Positions 45,763 to 57,600 of a DNA stretch of 64,000 nt are shown piece by piece (position 1 is the first letter of the stretch; each line of letters opens with the position of its first letter). Source of the stretch: Vermamoeba vermiformis (Eukaryota > Tubulinea > Echinamoebida); contig JBEWZL010000238.1 in assembly GCA_045837725.1 (NCBI GenBank), positions 248,001 to 312,000 on the forward strand, given 5' to 3'. The position numbers and the translations under genes were made by a program. A model generated the notes under the pieces. It saw only the letters and a program-made list of their open reading frames with translations. It was not told the DNA's origin and ran no database searches.

Positions 45763-48700
45763 ATGGAAAAAGAATTGCTGAGCGTCCCAACGCAATCTGG
45801 CTCAGCAACGCCAAACAAAGACGGCTCAAAATCACCAGGTCGTGAACTTAATTCGAAGAATTTAAGAAGATTATCAACCGATGGTAAATCTCCCACTGGA
45901 GACTCCCTCAGATCGAGCGGCAAAGTAAAGGTAACGTTAAAAATCTTACAAAATAAATAATTAATTTGCAAGTAAATAATATGGAATGTATATGCATATA
46001 GCATAATATGAAGGTTTTAAAATTTACTTTTATTTTTGAATCGAGTTCAATTTTTGATTTTGAGATTTTATTTTAATTTTCCGGTCGTTAATGAATTATA
46101 AATAGCCTCCGAGACCATCGACGCCCAATCCCTATATGCGCTTAATACTGATGCAACAAGAGCTCCAAAGATTACAAGCGGAGAATCAAAGTTTGAAAGA
46201 ACGCGTGAAATTGCTTGAATCCGGCAAATCCACTGGTGATTCTACTTCAACTCCAACCTCAGTACCCGCGATACCTTTATATGCCACACCGGCAGTATTC
46301 GAAAAAGAACGGTAGGTTAACGTTAAGGATCTGCCAAATCTACCAAAGATTTTCGGAATCTATTTTTGGAATTGAATAGATTCAAATTCATTAGCATACT
46401 TAAACATGATTACGTATATTAATGTAATTTTAATAGGCCTACTCGAATTTCCGTTCTTTCCACGCCAGATGCGTTCTACATCCGCGACGTTATCAACCCA
46501 TTAAATCAAGGCGCAGATTACGACTACTTAGTAATCAAGAAGCATAATGAGCGACCTGGTGTATTTGAAAAGAAGAAAGGTACCTTATTCTAAGCTTCTT
46601 TATCCAAGATCCGGCTCGATCTGATTAACGGTCGAACGAAATTTTTTTATGGCTGATACTTACAATAATTTAATTCTAGGAAAAGAATTGCCTAATGTCA
46701 ACGGAGAATTTATTCCCGCCCACGGACTTATGGGTATCATTAAGATCGAAAAAAAGTACTTTTTGATCGTTGTCACGGATGCCGAAGTCGTTGGCACTAT
46801 TAAAGGCTCGCAAATTTATAGGTACCTTCTAATTGCCTTATAAAGTAATATCATATCTTAAAATATTCTTGCAGAGTCGAAGAGGTTGAATTTTTGCCGT
46901 TCGGTACTGAAGTCAAATTCACGAAAGAAGACGGTGTGAAGCCAATGTAAGTGCAAAAATAGATCTGCAAATATTAATTTAGATTCTATTTTAAGAATTA
47001 AATGAAAATTGATTTTAACCTTTGAATTTTATAGCTACCAGAAATTGAAAAAGTTCTGCGAGAAAGGCGTGTTTTATTTCTCGTACGATTATCCGCTCAC
47101 TTTGTCGCTGCAAAAACAACAAGAATTGGGCGAGGACTTGAAGAAACAAGTAAGTACTAGTATTAAAAACCTTTGCATACTTTTATTCATCTGGCAAAAA
47201 TCTGTAATTTCGAAAAATTTTGCAAATCCGTTGAAATTTATCGACCGTTTGAGTGGATTAAATAACGTTGTTTGCAATATATATTCTAATATGGTTGATA
47301 TTATTCTTGTGTTCATTTTATATACGATTATCTATTGTATCGAGATCTAATGAACTTTTTGCCGCGCAGCCTCTGTGGCAAACAGCGGACAAGAGATTCT
47401 TCTGGAACCGATATTTGATGCGCCACTTCATCGACAACAACTGCAATGACTGGATCAATCCGATCATTCGTGGCTGCGTGCGATTAGAGTCCAATTACGA
47501 AGACATCATTCAACGAGCGCCGTCGAGTGCCATGGACGTGATCATCATTTCACGTGTCTCGTGCTTGTTTACTGGAAATCGATACAAAGCACGTGGTTTG
47601 AACGATGAAGGCGAGGTGGCACAGTTCGCTGAAACAGAACAAATTTTCACGATCGGTGACTCGGATCTGTTCTCTTACGTTCAAGTCCGCGGCTCCGTGC
47701 CCGTGTTTTGGGATCAAAAATATGATGGCCCAGTGGTACTTACTAGGTAAGTATATTTATTAATGTTCTATTTGATGAAGTACGACTAACTTTGTAATTT
47801 TTCACAGAAACTCTGAAGCGACCGTTCCAGCGTTCAAAAAGCATTTTGACTCGTTAATTCAGACTTACAAAGAAGTATCGATCATTGATTTGTTGCAAAA
47901 GAAGAAAAAAGAAGAAGAATTGTTGGCCAATGAATACGCCAAACAATTGGTACGCGAGATCGGATCATTTTTTTTCGCACAACTCAGCACTCATATTCTT
48001 TTTCAGGTATTATACAAAGGCCTCGATAAGAGCACTGTCGATTATGCAGCATTTGATCTCGAAGGAATCTCGGACAAAAAATCGAAAAATATTCCCAAGT
48101 TGATCAGCCTCGTAGAAAAAGATCTCGAAATGATGGGATACTTCCACATCAATACTGCTGAGAACAAAGTAATCTCGACGCAATCTGGCGTGTTCAGAGT
48201 GAACAGCATGGATTGTTTGGACCGGTATGTTTGACCCACCAGTCCTGCATTAGTAATCATTGCATTAATTTTCTTTTTATAGAACTAACTATGCTCAACG
48301 AGAGCTCGCGTTCCAAGTCTTGCAAAAGCAATATAAGAAATGGAGAGAGACTGGCAACCCCGACAAACCGTAAGTCAACCATCTCAAAATTTCACGTGCA
48401 ATTGCTTTCACGCGCTTGCCTAATCAGGATACGCCTCCTATACTATATTCGATTTATATTCTAATTAACTCATGTGCCAGTGTCCGTTTGTTGGAGCACG
48501 AGTTACAATCGCACAAAATTTCACATGACTGGAAGCCATTCAAACAGCTTTGGAACGTCAATGGTGACTCGTTGGAGAAGGCCTATTCGGGCATTAGAAT
48601 TAAGAAAAAGAAGGACAAGGGCAAGGACAAGAAAGAGTCTACTGCCAACAATATGCAGCGAGTATACGTAAGTCTAAAAATAGCCTCAAACACGCTGCTT

Positions 48701-50730
48701 GGCATTAACGACTCTTTTTACAGCAAGCTGCAATCAGCTACCGCAGAAAACAAAACACGATCGATATTTTCTTGGGCAACACGACGTCAATCGGCAATCA
48801 GGACCACGTAAGTTCCTTACTAAAGAGCCGTTAATGGGCTATTATTGACGTCTCTGCGTAGCTCGATTGGTTGCAACAAGAGCTGAACAAGCGCGCTGAA
48901 GAGTTCCAAATCACAACGCGCAGCAAGATTATGATTGGCAACTGGAACATGAACGCGCAAATGCCCGACAAGATTGACATCGACCCGTGGATCAATCCTG
49001 GTGGAGTACGTACTTTGACACCTGTCAAAAAAAAAACACGGCGCCAAGATTTTATTACCGTGATGTTATTATGACACGTGTCATATCACTAATTCTATTT
49101 TTCACAGCAAGTGGACATTGACACGATTGACATCTTCGTGTTCGGGTTCCAAGAGATCGTCAAGTTGAACGCGGATCAAATTCTCAACACTGACACGACC
49201 AATGCCAAGCTGTGGCAAGAAGCTATTTTGCATCAACTCAACTTGAAGCGACAACGCAAAGTCATTTTGTTGCGTCAAGAACAAATGGTCGGCATTTGCG
49301 TGCTTGTTTTCGTGTCAAAAGATCAAGCTGAGTGCATCAAGGGCTTGCAAGTCCAACGCTCTGAGGTCGGTGTCGGTGGTCTGGCTGGCAACAAGGGTGC
49401 ATTGGCCATCAAATTGAGTTACAACGATAGCTCCATGTGCTTCGTTTGTGCTCACTTGTCGGCTGGTCAACATCAAGTGCAAGACCGCATCAAGAATTAC
49501 CGCACAATTAGCGATCAATTTAATAAGGGCATGTCAGCTTATTCATCAGAGTACGTCCATATCAATATTATTAGCACTACTAGTATTAATTTTTTCACTA
49601 ATAGCTACGTGTTCTGGCTCGGAGATTTGAACTTCCGAATTGACTTGCCACGTGACGAAGTTGAGCAAAAGATCAAAGAAAAGAAGTGGGATTACCTCTA
49701 CCAGTTCGATCAAGTAAGACCACGTGATATGACGTCCGTTCATGAACCATTTTTTTAATGAGCAAAAACTTAGTTGCAAATGGCCAAATCTTCACGACGA
49801 ATTTTCAAAGATTTCCGCGAAGGCAAGATTGAGTTTGCGCCCACGTACAAGTACGACATTGGCACGACAATCTACGACACGAGCGAGAAGAAGAGATGCC
49901 CCGCGTGGACTGATCGTATCTTGTACAAACCTCCTGCTAACTCGGCCTTTGGCTGCGTTGACTTGGAGATGTACAACAGATGCGAGCTGTTCGTGTCAGA
50001 TCATCGACCTGTCAAGGCCGTCTTCTCCATCGAGGTACGTATATTTCATCGAAATTTCACGACTGGTCCGAGATACTGACCACGTGATCCATAGGTTCGC
50101 AAAGTCGACCAAGAGAAGTTGCAGTTCATTGAACGAGAGCTCAGCAAGGGCGATACACGTGTCGATGAGTTGATAAAAATTGAACAAGCTGAGCGAAGTC
50201 CTGGCTCGCCACTTAGAAAATCTACGCATGTTGAAAACAACGTACGTAATATTTTTCACAGTTTTTGAGATCGTTCTAACTTCGCTTTCCTTTTTAGGAA
50301 AAAGGCGTGACGTTGGCCGAACTGACGAAGTACCTTGAAAGTTTGCAGAACAAGAGACAGGCCTTGGAGACTGCCAAGAACGACAAATCGAGTTTGATGT
50401 CTGAGTTCTCGGGCACTTTGGCCGTGATGAGCAAGTTCAACAAGTACTTGATCAACAACAACACATCGAGTGCTCAGTATGGCACTGTTAAAGAGTTCTT
50501 GGACATGTTGCAGAAACAGATCGAAGAGTTCAGTAAGTCCCACTGGGATCAGATCTGGTTGTTTATAAATTATACTGTACTAATGTGTATTTATAGCCCG
50601 TCTAGGTCTTCAAATGGGTGATGATCAAGTTCCTTCCGCTGAAAAATTCACCTTAGTCGTGCAGCAGTTTGATATGATTATTGCGACCACGACCAGCGTC
50701 ATGAAAAAGTTGTTTGCTGAACAGCAATAA
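45763..50730 (+). CDS. Synaptojanin-like protein: SAC domain plus inositol-polyphosphate 5-phosphatase
   Basis: About 17 exons encode some 1,100 residues. After a Ser-rich N-terminus (MEKELLSVPTQSGSATP) and a short coiled coil (LQRLQAENQSLKERVKLLE) comes a SAC domain: HGLMGIIKIEKKYFLIVVTD, RFFWNRYLMRHFIDNN, FTGNRYKARGLNDEGEVAQF, ETEQIF and RGSVPVFWDQ. Its active-site loop reads RVNSMDCLDRTN, where active SAC enzymes have RVNCxDCLDRTN. The catalytic Cys is replaced by Ser (AGC at about 48201-48206), so this half is probably inactive. The 5-phosphatase domain is complete: WLGDLNFRID, CPAWTDRILYK and SDHRPVKAVF. A helical tail (LAELTKYLESLQNKRQAL) follows. The protein would remove the 5-phosphate of PI(4,5)P2 at membranes and so act in endocytosis and signalling. 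There is no Pro-rich tail. Confidence 0.92.
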
Positions 50731-50956
50731 ATAAACGGAGTTTTGTTGATATGAACAAATAGTTCTTAAGCGAGATCATGTGAAAATGCGGAGCAGAATA
50801 AAAAATCTGATCTTTCCGCATGGTTACGGAGTAATTGAAATATTTTCATATTCCACCCAATTTTGTTTTCGTTTCGCTTAAATTCATACTTCGCGCTTTA
50901 TTATGAATTTTTATTGACAATATTCACAGTGCACAAATAAATAATGGTTTTTCTCC

Positions 50957-53900
50957 TTATTTGGAGTTGGCTAAGTCTTCCCACGGAATTCTTTCGTTTT
51001 CCCGATCCGCCAACTTGGCCTTCCCAAAGTCAGTAGTAGCTATCGAAAATGATTAGAATGTGATAAATAATCTTATAGTACATACCATTAATATAATCAG
51101 AGTATTTTGCCATAAAAATTTTGTTTGACCACAACATCCGGCGCGAATCGCTCATGCGCTTAAAATCGCGCATAGCACGACGTTTGAACTGCCGTTTTTC
51201 CATTTTAGCGATTCGTTCTTGAATAGACATCCAGTCTCTGACTTCTGGAGCAGGTGTCTGACCACTTTTTCTTGGGGTCTGTAACTTAAAAAAATCATTG
51301 TTTAGATCCGACTTTTTCATACTACGGAACTTTTGTATATGATAGTATAAGACTTTGAACTTACGCGTGGAGAAAGAGGTCTGTCGTAGACTTTAACCAT
51401 AGACTCGCCGACGTGAAGGGTCCATTTGATTTCTTGCGGCGGTTCAATAATTTCGATGATTTCGCTCGAACTTTTCGTGACAATTAAGTCATTAATACGC
51501 GGCAGATTATTAATATTAACGTTATTATCGGTATCATTAGTGCCCGTAATATCCTTCTTGTAGTCAGGATTGTTCAATCTATTCCACTCTTCTTCCTCTT
51601 CAGCCATCAATCTCTCACGTTCAATGGCCTCTTGTTCGAGTCTCTTTCGGTCCCATTCGCGCAACATTTCTTCGTACTCGGACTCATCTTCCTCGTCCAA
51701 GTCTTCCGCGCTCGTCAAGTACAACGCAATCTTTGCAACTTTTTCGAGAACATAGGGCATGGCGTACTACAAAATTATGCGTTAGTGAAGGTCCTAATGA
51801 ATATTATTTTGACATTTTGACACTCGGAAATGACACTATCATCGAATTTTGACAGGTGAATTGATTTTTAAATGAAGTGTCAAAGTGTCAAATAAATGTA
51901 CTGGATGTCATTAACGTACCTCGATAGCGTTTTGAAATGAAGGTAACCAGAATGGATGACTGACGTCTGAAAACTTCTCAATATGGAAATGAGGTCCTAA
52001 TTTCTTAATATTGGCGATAGATTTTTCTGCGTTGGACTCTTCAGATCCGTCACCGTTTTCTTTTCGCGGTGAAACATTGCCGTTCTTTTCTTCGTAGGGA
52101 GATTTCGGTGGAACAACTGACCGAGATCGCGATCTCGTATGGAGATTTGGTGAAGTTGTCGCGGACCTTGATAACGTTGATTTTTGTTTGGGCACTGCTA
52201 ATGACTTGGCGGGATGATTTCGCGTGTGAATGATTGGCGGAGTTGAGGGCATTAAGCGCAACACTGCTCCTTGATTCTGAAATTTCCTTATTTAGTAATG
52301 ATATTTGATCAAGATTTTTGCATAAAGAATTCATTCAGAAAATTGGATCTAGCAAAAAAAAAAATTTGTTTCTGGAGATCTGGATCTACGTACTCTATAC
52401 ATTCCGCAATAATTAGGTGCGGAGAAAACAGTGATGACCATCGGATAAACTCGTTCTTTGCGGCGGAAAAATATTTCTTTGTAGCCTGATTGCTCGACTT
52501 CATGGGCTCGAATAATTGATGTAATTTTGTTCTCCTGCAAAAATTCCGCTGTCGCTGCGTACCCAAAAATATATCCGCAGCCTCGTTCGGGATTAGGTTC
52601 GTACCTGCAAATGGATATTACTAAATATAGTAATGACTAAATGTTTGCAAAACTTACCTGACATCGTACCACTCTTGCATTTCACTAGGGGTCAGACCTT
52701 CGCCTGTTTCATCGCTTAACGGATCGCTCCATAAAATATCACTGAAAAATAAAATTAATAAAAATTATTGCAAAGACTGAAAGACAGTTAGTTAAAAATT
52801 TCGACGTACCATAACGGGCCTTGTTTGCCAGGTTCTTGAAACCGGTCGATACTTTGAATATCTTCGATCTAACATCACTTCATTAGTACCGATAAATTTC
52901 CTAATATGGTAATATTCACTTACAGTCGCAAAGTGCGGCGAAAGTCCACCATGTAAACATAAAAATCGTTCTTCATCACATGTAACAATTGCGCCTAACG
53001 GCAATGCATCAAATGCGTCCATAATAGCGTCATATACACCAACATCGTATTTCTTGAGACCTACAAGCAAAGTCAAAAATCGGATCCAGCATCCAAAAAA
53101 ATGTCTTTACACTTGAATACTTTAAATAACAATAAAATATTAATATATCGTCAATATGATACTTACATTCTTTTCTGAAGTTAAAATGAGTCGTCAGCAA
53201 TCGACACTCGTGATTGCCACGAATCATAAACATTTGATTCGGATAATTAATCTTCAACGCAAATAAATACATAATTATTTCTATAAAATATACCGTTAGT
53301 ACTATATCATTGAAGCTAATATATTCGCAAGATTACGAAATTTCATTATGTTCGTTCAAAGGATCGAGATCCGGTTTCAAAATTAAAAATTAAATTTACT
53401 TAAATTCTCGTTCGATTAACATAATTAATCATAATATAAATATACTTACCACATCCAAAATAGCCCCTATCAACATAATCCCCCAAAAATAAATAATGAT
53501 GAGTTGCGCTAACTGGTCCCGCTTTCTCCATCATATTAACTAAATCAAAGTATTGCCCGTGAATGTCGCCAAATACTATTTTATAATTAATTAGTACATA
53601 ATATAGCGAGCGAGTATAATAATTGACGTAATAGCGATAAACATATTTGATTAGGAAAATATTATGTGATTCGCAAGCGCGCGTATCTTTCGTGATATTA
53701 ACTGAAATGGAATTCTATATATTAATGCGTACAATGTTTATAATTATAGTAATAAATAGTATCATGAGTAATTTTTGATTTACATGTGCCATTAAATTTT
53801 GGATCGAATGTCAATTTCGAAACCAACGTCAAAATCAATATTTTAAATTTGCCAATAATATAATAATATTTGTACTACCATTATAAATCATAACTTACTT

Positions 53901-54220
53901 GTTACAGGTGCATCCAAGGCCAGCAGATTTTTTTCGTGTTTGAAAATTTTAATTACTTCGCTGCAGATAACTTTAGCCACCAACGGATCCACTTTTCCTT
54001 CATTTAGAAAATGCTTCTTTAATAATTCGTGGTCGGGAACGCTTAATGTTTCGGTGGCTATTTCAGAAGGATCCAGATTTGGATGCTGGCTCGGATCTTG
54101 GTTTGTGTTTTTGCCAAATGATACATTAATAGCTTGTCTGGGGAATACTTCTGAAAGCCCTAATATTTTATGCTCTGGAGGCTTAACCTGAGGAACTGGT
54201 CGATCCTCGGGCTGAAACAT
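50957..54220 (-). CDS. Calcineurin A (Ca2+/calmodulin-dependent protein phosphatase 2B catalytic subunit)
   Basis: About 12 minus-strand exons encode around 660 residues. The N-terminal part carries [19 protein letters not shown] and LLALDAPVT. All metal and catalytic motifs of the PPP fold are present: [67 protein letters not shown] and [17 protein letters not shown]. The helix that binds the B subunit follows as [19 protein letters not shown]. Two oddities: a Ser/Arg-rich insert of about 90 residues ([12 protein letters not shown] to [13 protein letters not shown]) sits between the core and that helix, and a long acidic then basic C-terminal tail ends PWEDLANSK. The basic stretch [20 protein letters not shown] is the best candidate for the calmodulin-binding helix. 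Confidence 0.92.
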
Positions 54221-54679
54221 CGCTTTGTCGAGTGATCAAGCCAAATAAATAATAAAAATATTATACAATATATTGTTGGCTTTCCACCGTGCGTTGCTAA
54301 TAATAGAGAAAATTCTTCCGTCAATGAAAACTGCGCAAATTAAATTTCGACATATCGCCAATTGTTTAGCGAGACTTTCTTCGTCACCTTTGTACTTCAC
54401 GCCGATTGTAGCGTAATTAGTAGGAAAATGACTCAGACGATCACGGTATTTCATATTTCCATCATTTTGCTTCCAGAAGACTCAAATTTCACCTCGATTC
54501 AGTACTCCTAACCTTGTTAATACGCATTAGATTGCAACCCCCATCACGCTACGACCAATTCTTTTTAGTACAACAATCCTCTGGGGACGGGATCTTTTTC
54601 CGACCGAACCACAATGACGTACGTTGTGACAAGTGTCACGTTTTGGTTTATCAAATGTTAGTCGAGAGCATGGACAAAT
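54221..54679. other. Divergent intergenic region with a doubtful 72-codon minus-strand frame
   Basis: This gap of about 460 bp separates the calcineurin and receptor-kinase starts. A minus-strand frame at 54236-54454 (MKYRDRLSHFPTNYATIGVK and LAKQLAICRNLICAVFIDGR) is the only protein-like stretch, hydrophilic with a mild central hydrophobic part. It could be a small gene of its own, or an upstream exon that does not join calcineurin in phase. I do not assign a function. The plus-strand frame from 54514 is less convincing. Confidence 0.3.
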
Positions 54680-57600
54680 ATGGTACCCAACAAATACAAG
54701 ATTAACTGGGTTTTAATTGTTGCAGTGTTTTTTTCTGCAATCGTTGGATCCAACGGTCGGGTAACCTCAATTACAAATATCAAGCGATATTTAGCTCCGC
54801 ATTAATTAAACAACTAATATATTTAGTTATTTGGACTGGAGCCGATCGCCGAATTGCTTCCCAATTTAGATAGCCAACCGATCTCGAATTTCAGTGGTTC
54901 CAGCTTTGGCATTAATTTCGTGACCACAAATAATGGAACACGTTTATGCATTGGCAACCCAGGTATATAATTTAGCGTGATTTAGTTTACTTACGGTTTG
55001 GTATAATTGAATATTTTAACAGGCTACTCTGGAGTTGGCTTAGTGCACGTTTTCGATTATGATTTAAATCAATGGACCCAACAAATTCAAGTTGATGGCA
55101 GTACTAACATCCCCGCTCCAGCTGCCGGAGGTATGCAAATCCAAATCCAGAGACTCTGCATTTAAAAATCGATAGCATATCATTTTTACAATATTTATAT
55201 GCACGTACATCCATTCATATTTTAACTGATTTTTTTTTCGCTCAGTAACTCCAAATTTTGGAAACTCAGTGGATTGTACAGATTCGACGTTGCTTGTTGG
55301 AGGGTTTAGTCTTTCACAAGTGCTGTATACATATATATTTACGACAATCCCTGGCACACTCTATTATTTTGATAAAGCGCTTGGGATCGGCTTTGCTGGA
55401 TTCGAGTTTGGATTTGCGGTAAAACTTACCCCAGACAGCAGATTGGCTGTAATATCAGCGCCACGAGCTACATACTCGGAAGGAGCAACAGGTACGTTAT
55501 TAGTTAAGCAATTCTGTTGTTCTTTCGGGTTATTTCCTTTTTTGTACAAGCGGTGATGATGGATGGATCCAGTACGTTTAGTAACTTTTTGAATTATTAG
55601 GAGTGATATTGGTCTACAATATACAAACCCAAACTCAGCAAGAGATACGCCCGCCAGATCTGAAAACTTCAAACGACAACAAGCTATTAGGCGTTACTCT
55701 CGATATTTATCAGAGTCATACTATTGTTGGCGGTGCTCCAGGCGATAATGTTAATAACGGTAAGCTATATGCCTATTATTTACCAATAGAACAAAAATTT
55801 GTGCTCGGCCTGGATGTGCCTCGAGCCATTTAAGTTCGTAACTTTTTTTATTAATTTTTTGTGGCTAATAGGAGCCGTATATATATTTCAAAACGATGGA
55901 ACAGACACTTTCAAATTTCTCCAAAAATTATTGCCTGACGGAACTACTGGCGCTCAATACGGCCTTGCTCTATCAATATCACGTGACGGGCTACAACTAG
56001 CCGTAGGAATGCCTAATTTAGGCGCTAATGGCGCCGTGGATCTATATTCTCGGCCAACAATGTAAGTACGAATATTTATTTATTTCCGAAAAAAGTTAGG
56101 TTTAAACGCGATCCGCTAATTTTTTTTTTTTTTTGATAGCAATGACACGTTTACTCGACGAATCACTTTTTCCGCGGGAGGGTTTATTAATGAAGGAAAT
56201 TATTTTGGTTTGACCGTTAAATTCGACTACGACATGCTATTCGTTGGTGCACCTGCTTTTCCAGGCGGATCGAATTCGAATAACACTGGCGCTGCATTTT
56301 TATTTAATGCGAGCACTGCCAATGAAGTACCAAGATTATTAGGCTCTTATTTGACAGACGATACTGAAGAGAACTACAACATGCAGTACGGAACTGCCTT
56401 GGATGTCGTTAATGATATGGTGTATATTTCTGCGCCAGCAAAAAGAATCAATGGAACACAAGTCGGATCCGTTTTTACTTATCGGTTAAGTGAAAGTGCG
56501 TAGTCGATTATAATATAATAATATTCAAAAATATCCTCTATAGAGACAATACTAGTACCTTTTTGATACTGATAATTAATTACCTTTTATGGTAATATAG
56601 CTTGTGGCAACGGAGTGCTGGATCCGAACGAAGAATGCGATTACCACTTTTACGGCAACACAACAAAGTTGTACTGCAACCAGTTCTGCAAATGCATCAC
56701 GGGATTTTTGCCGCTGAATGATACGGATGGAAACTGTTATCCGCGTAAGTTTAAGTTAGATAGAATACCAGAAACTTTTTGACACTTTGACACTTGCGGT
56801 TTGGCACTTAACTTGTCACCTTATTTGCAAGACAAGTGAAGATTACGTTTTGGTCCAAAAATTCACACAAAAACCATGACCATTTTAATGTTTGCGCATC
56901 CGCAGAATTTTGTTAGAATAGCTGCTTTTGGAGCGCGAAATGCAGTTTAGTCGAGAAGTGTCCCCTTCTCCGACCATTGCTGGCATTTCGGCGGTTAAAC
57001 AATACCATCCAAGCCACAAAACCAGCGATTCACAAAATTCCTTCGGTCAAAACGAAACTTTGACGTTTGCGTAATCTTCACTTGCCTTGTGATTCGTGAC
57101 ACGTGTCACGATGTCAAATTTTCGCTCATTCGTGAACTAACTTTTCCCATAGTTTGCGGTGACTCGTACTTGGCTTCGTACGAAGAATGCGAGCTCGGAG
57201 GCATAGGCTGCTCGGCAGAATGTAAATGTCAGCCTGGCTACACCTCAGTAGGAACAGTTGACTGCGCCTCTCTGTGCGGAAACGGCTACTTGGATTCGCC
57301 GGAACAATGCGAGTTCAGCAACGTCACTGAATCAATTCACTGCAACAAAAATTGCACGTGTGAAACTGGGTATTATTCCTCCAATTCCTCTATCTACATT
57401 TGCACACCAAGTAAGTCTTACCATTAATATACACTACCCGACACCTACTATAGTAATATTGAACTTCTTATTAATTCGTGCATTACTAGAGTGCGGAGAT
57501 GGTATCAAAGTTAATGAGGAGCAATGTGAAAAGAATGCACCGGATGCGCAATTCTGCAGCCAATCGTGCACGTGCAACGAAGGCACGGCTACAAAGAACA

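Noticed and set aside
52271-52489. Plus-strand frame opposite the calcineurin catalytic exons
   Set aside because: A shadow of strongly conserved minus-strand coding sequence and introns.
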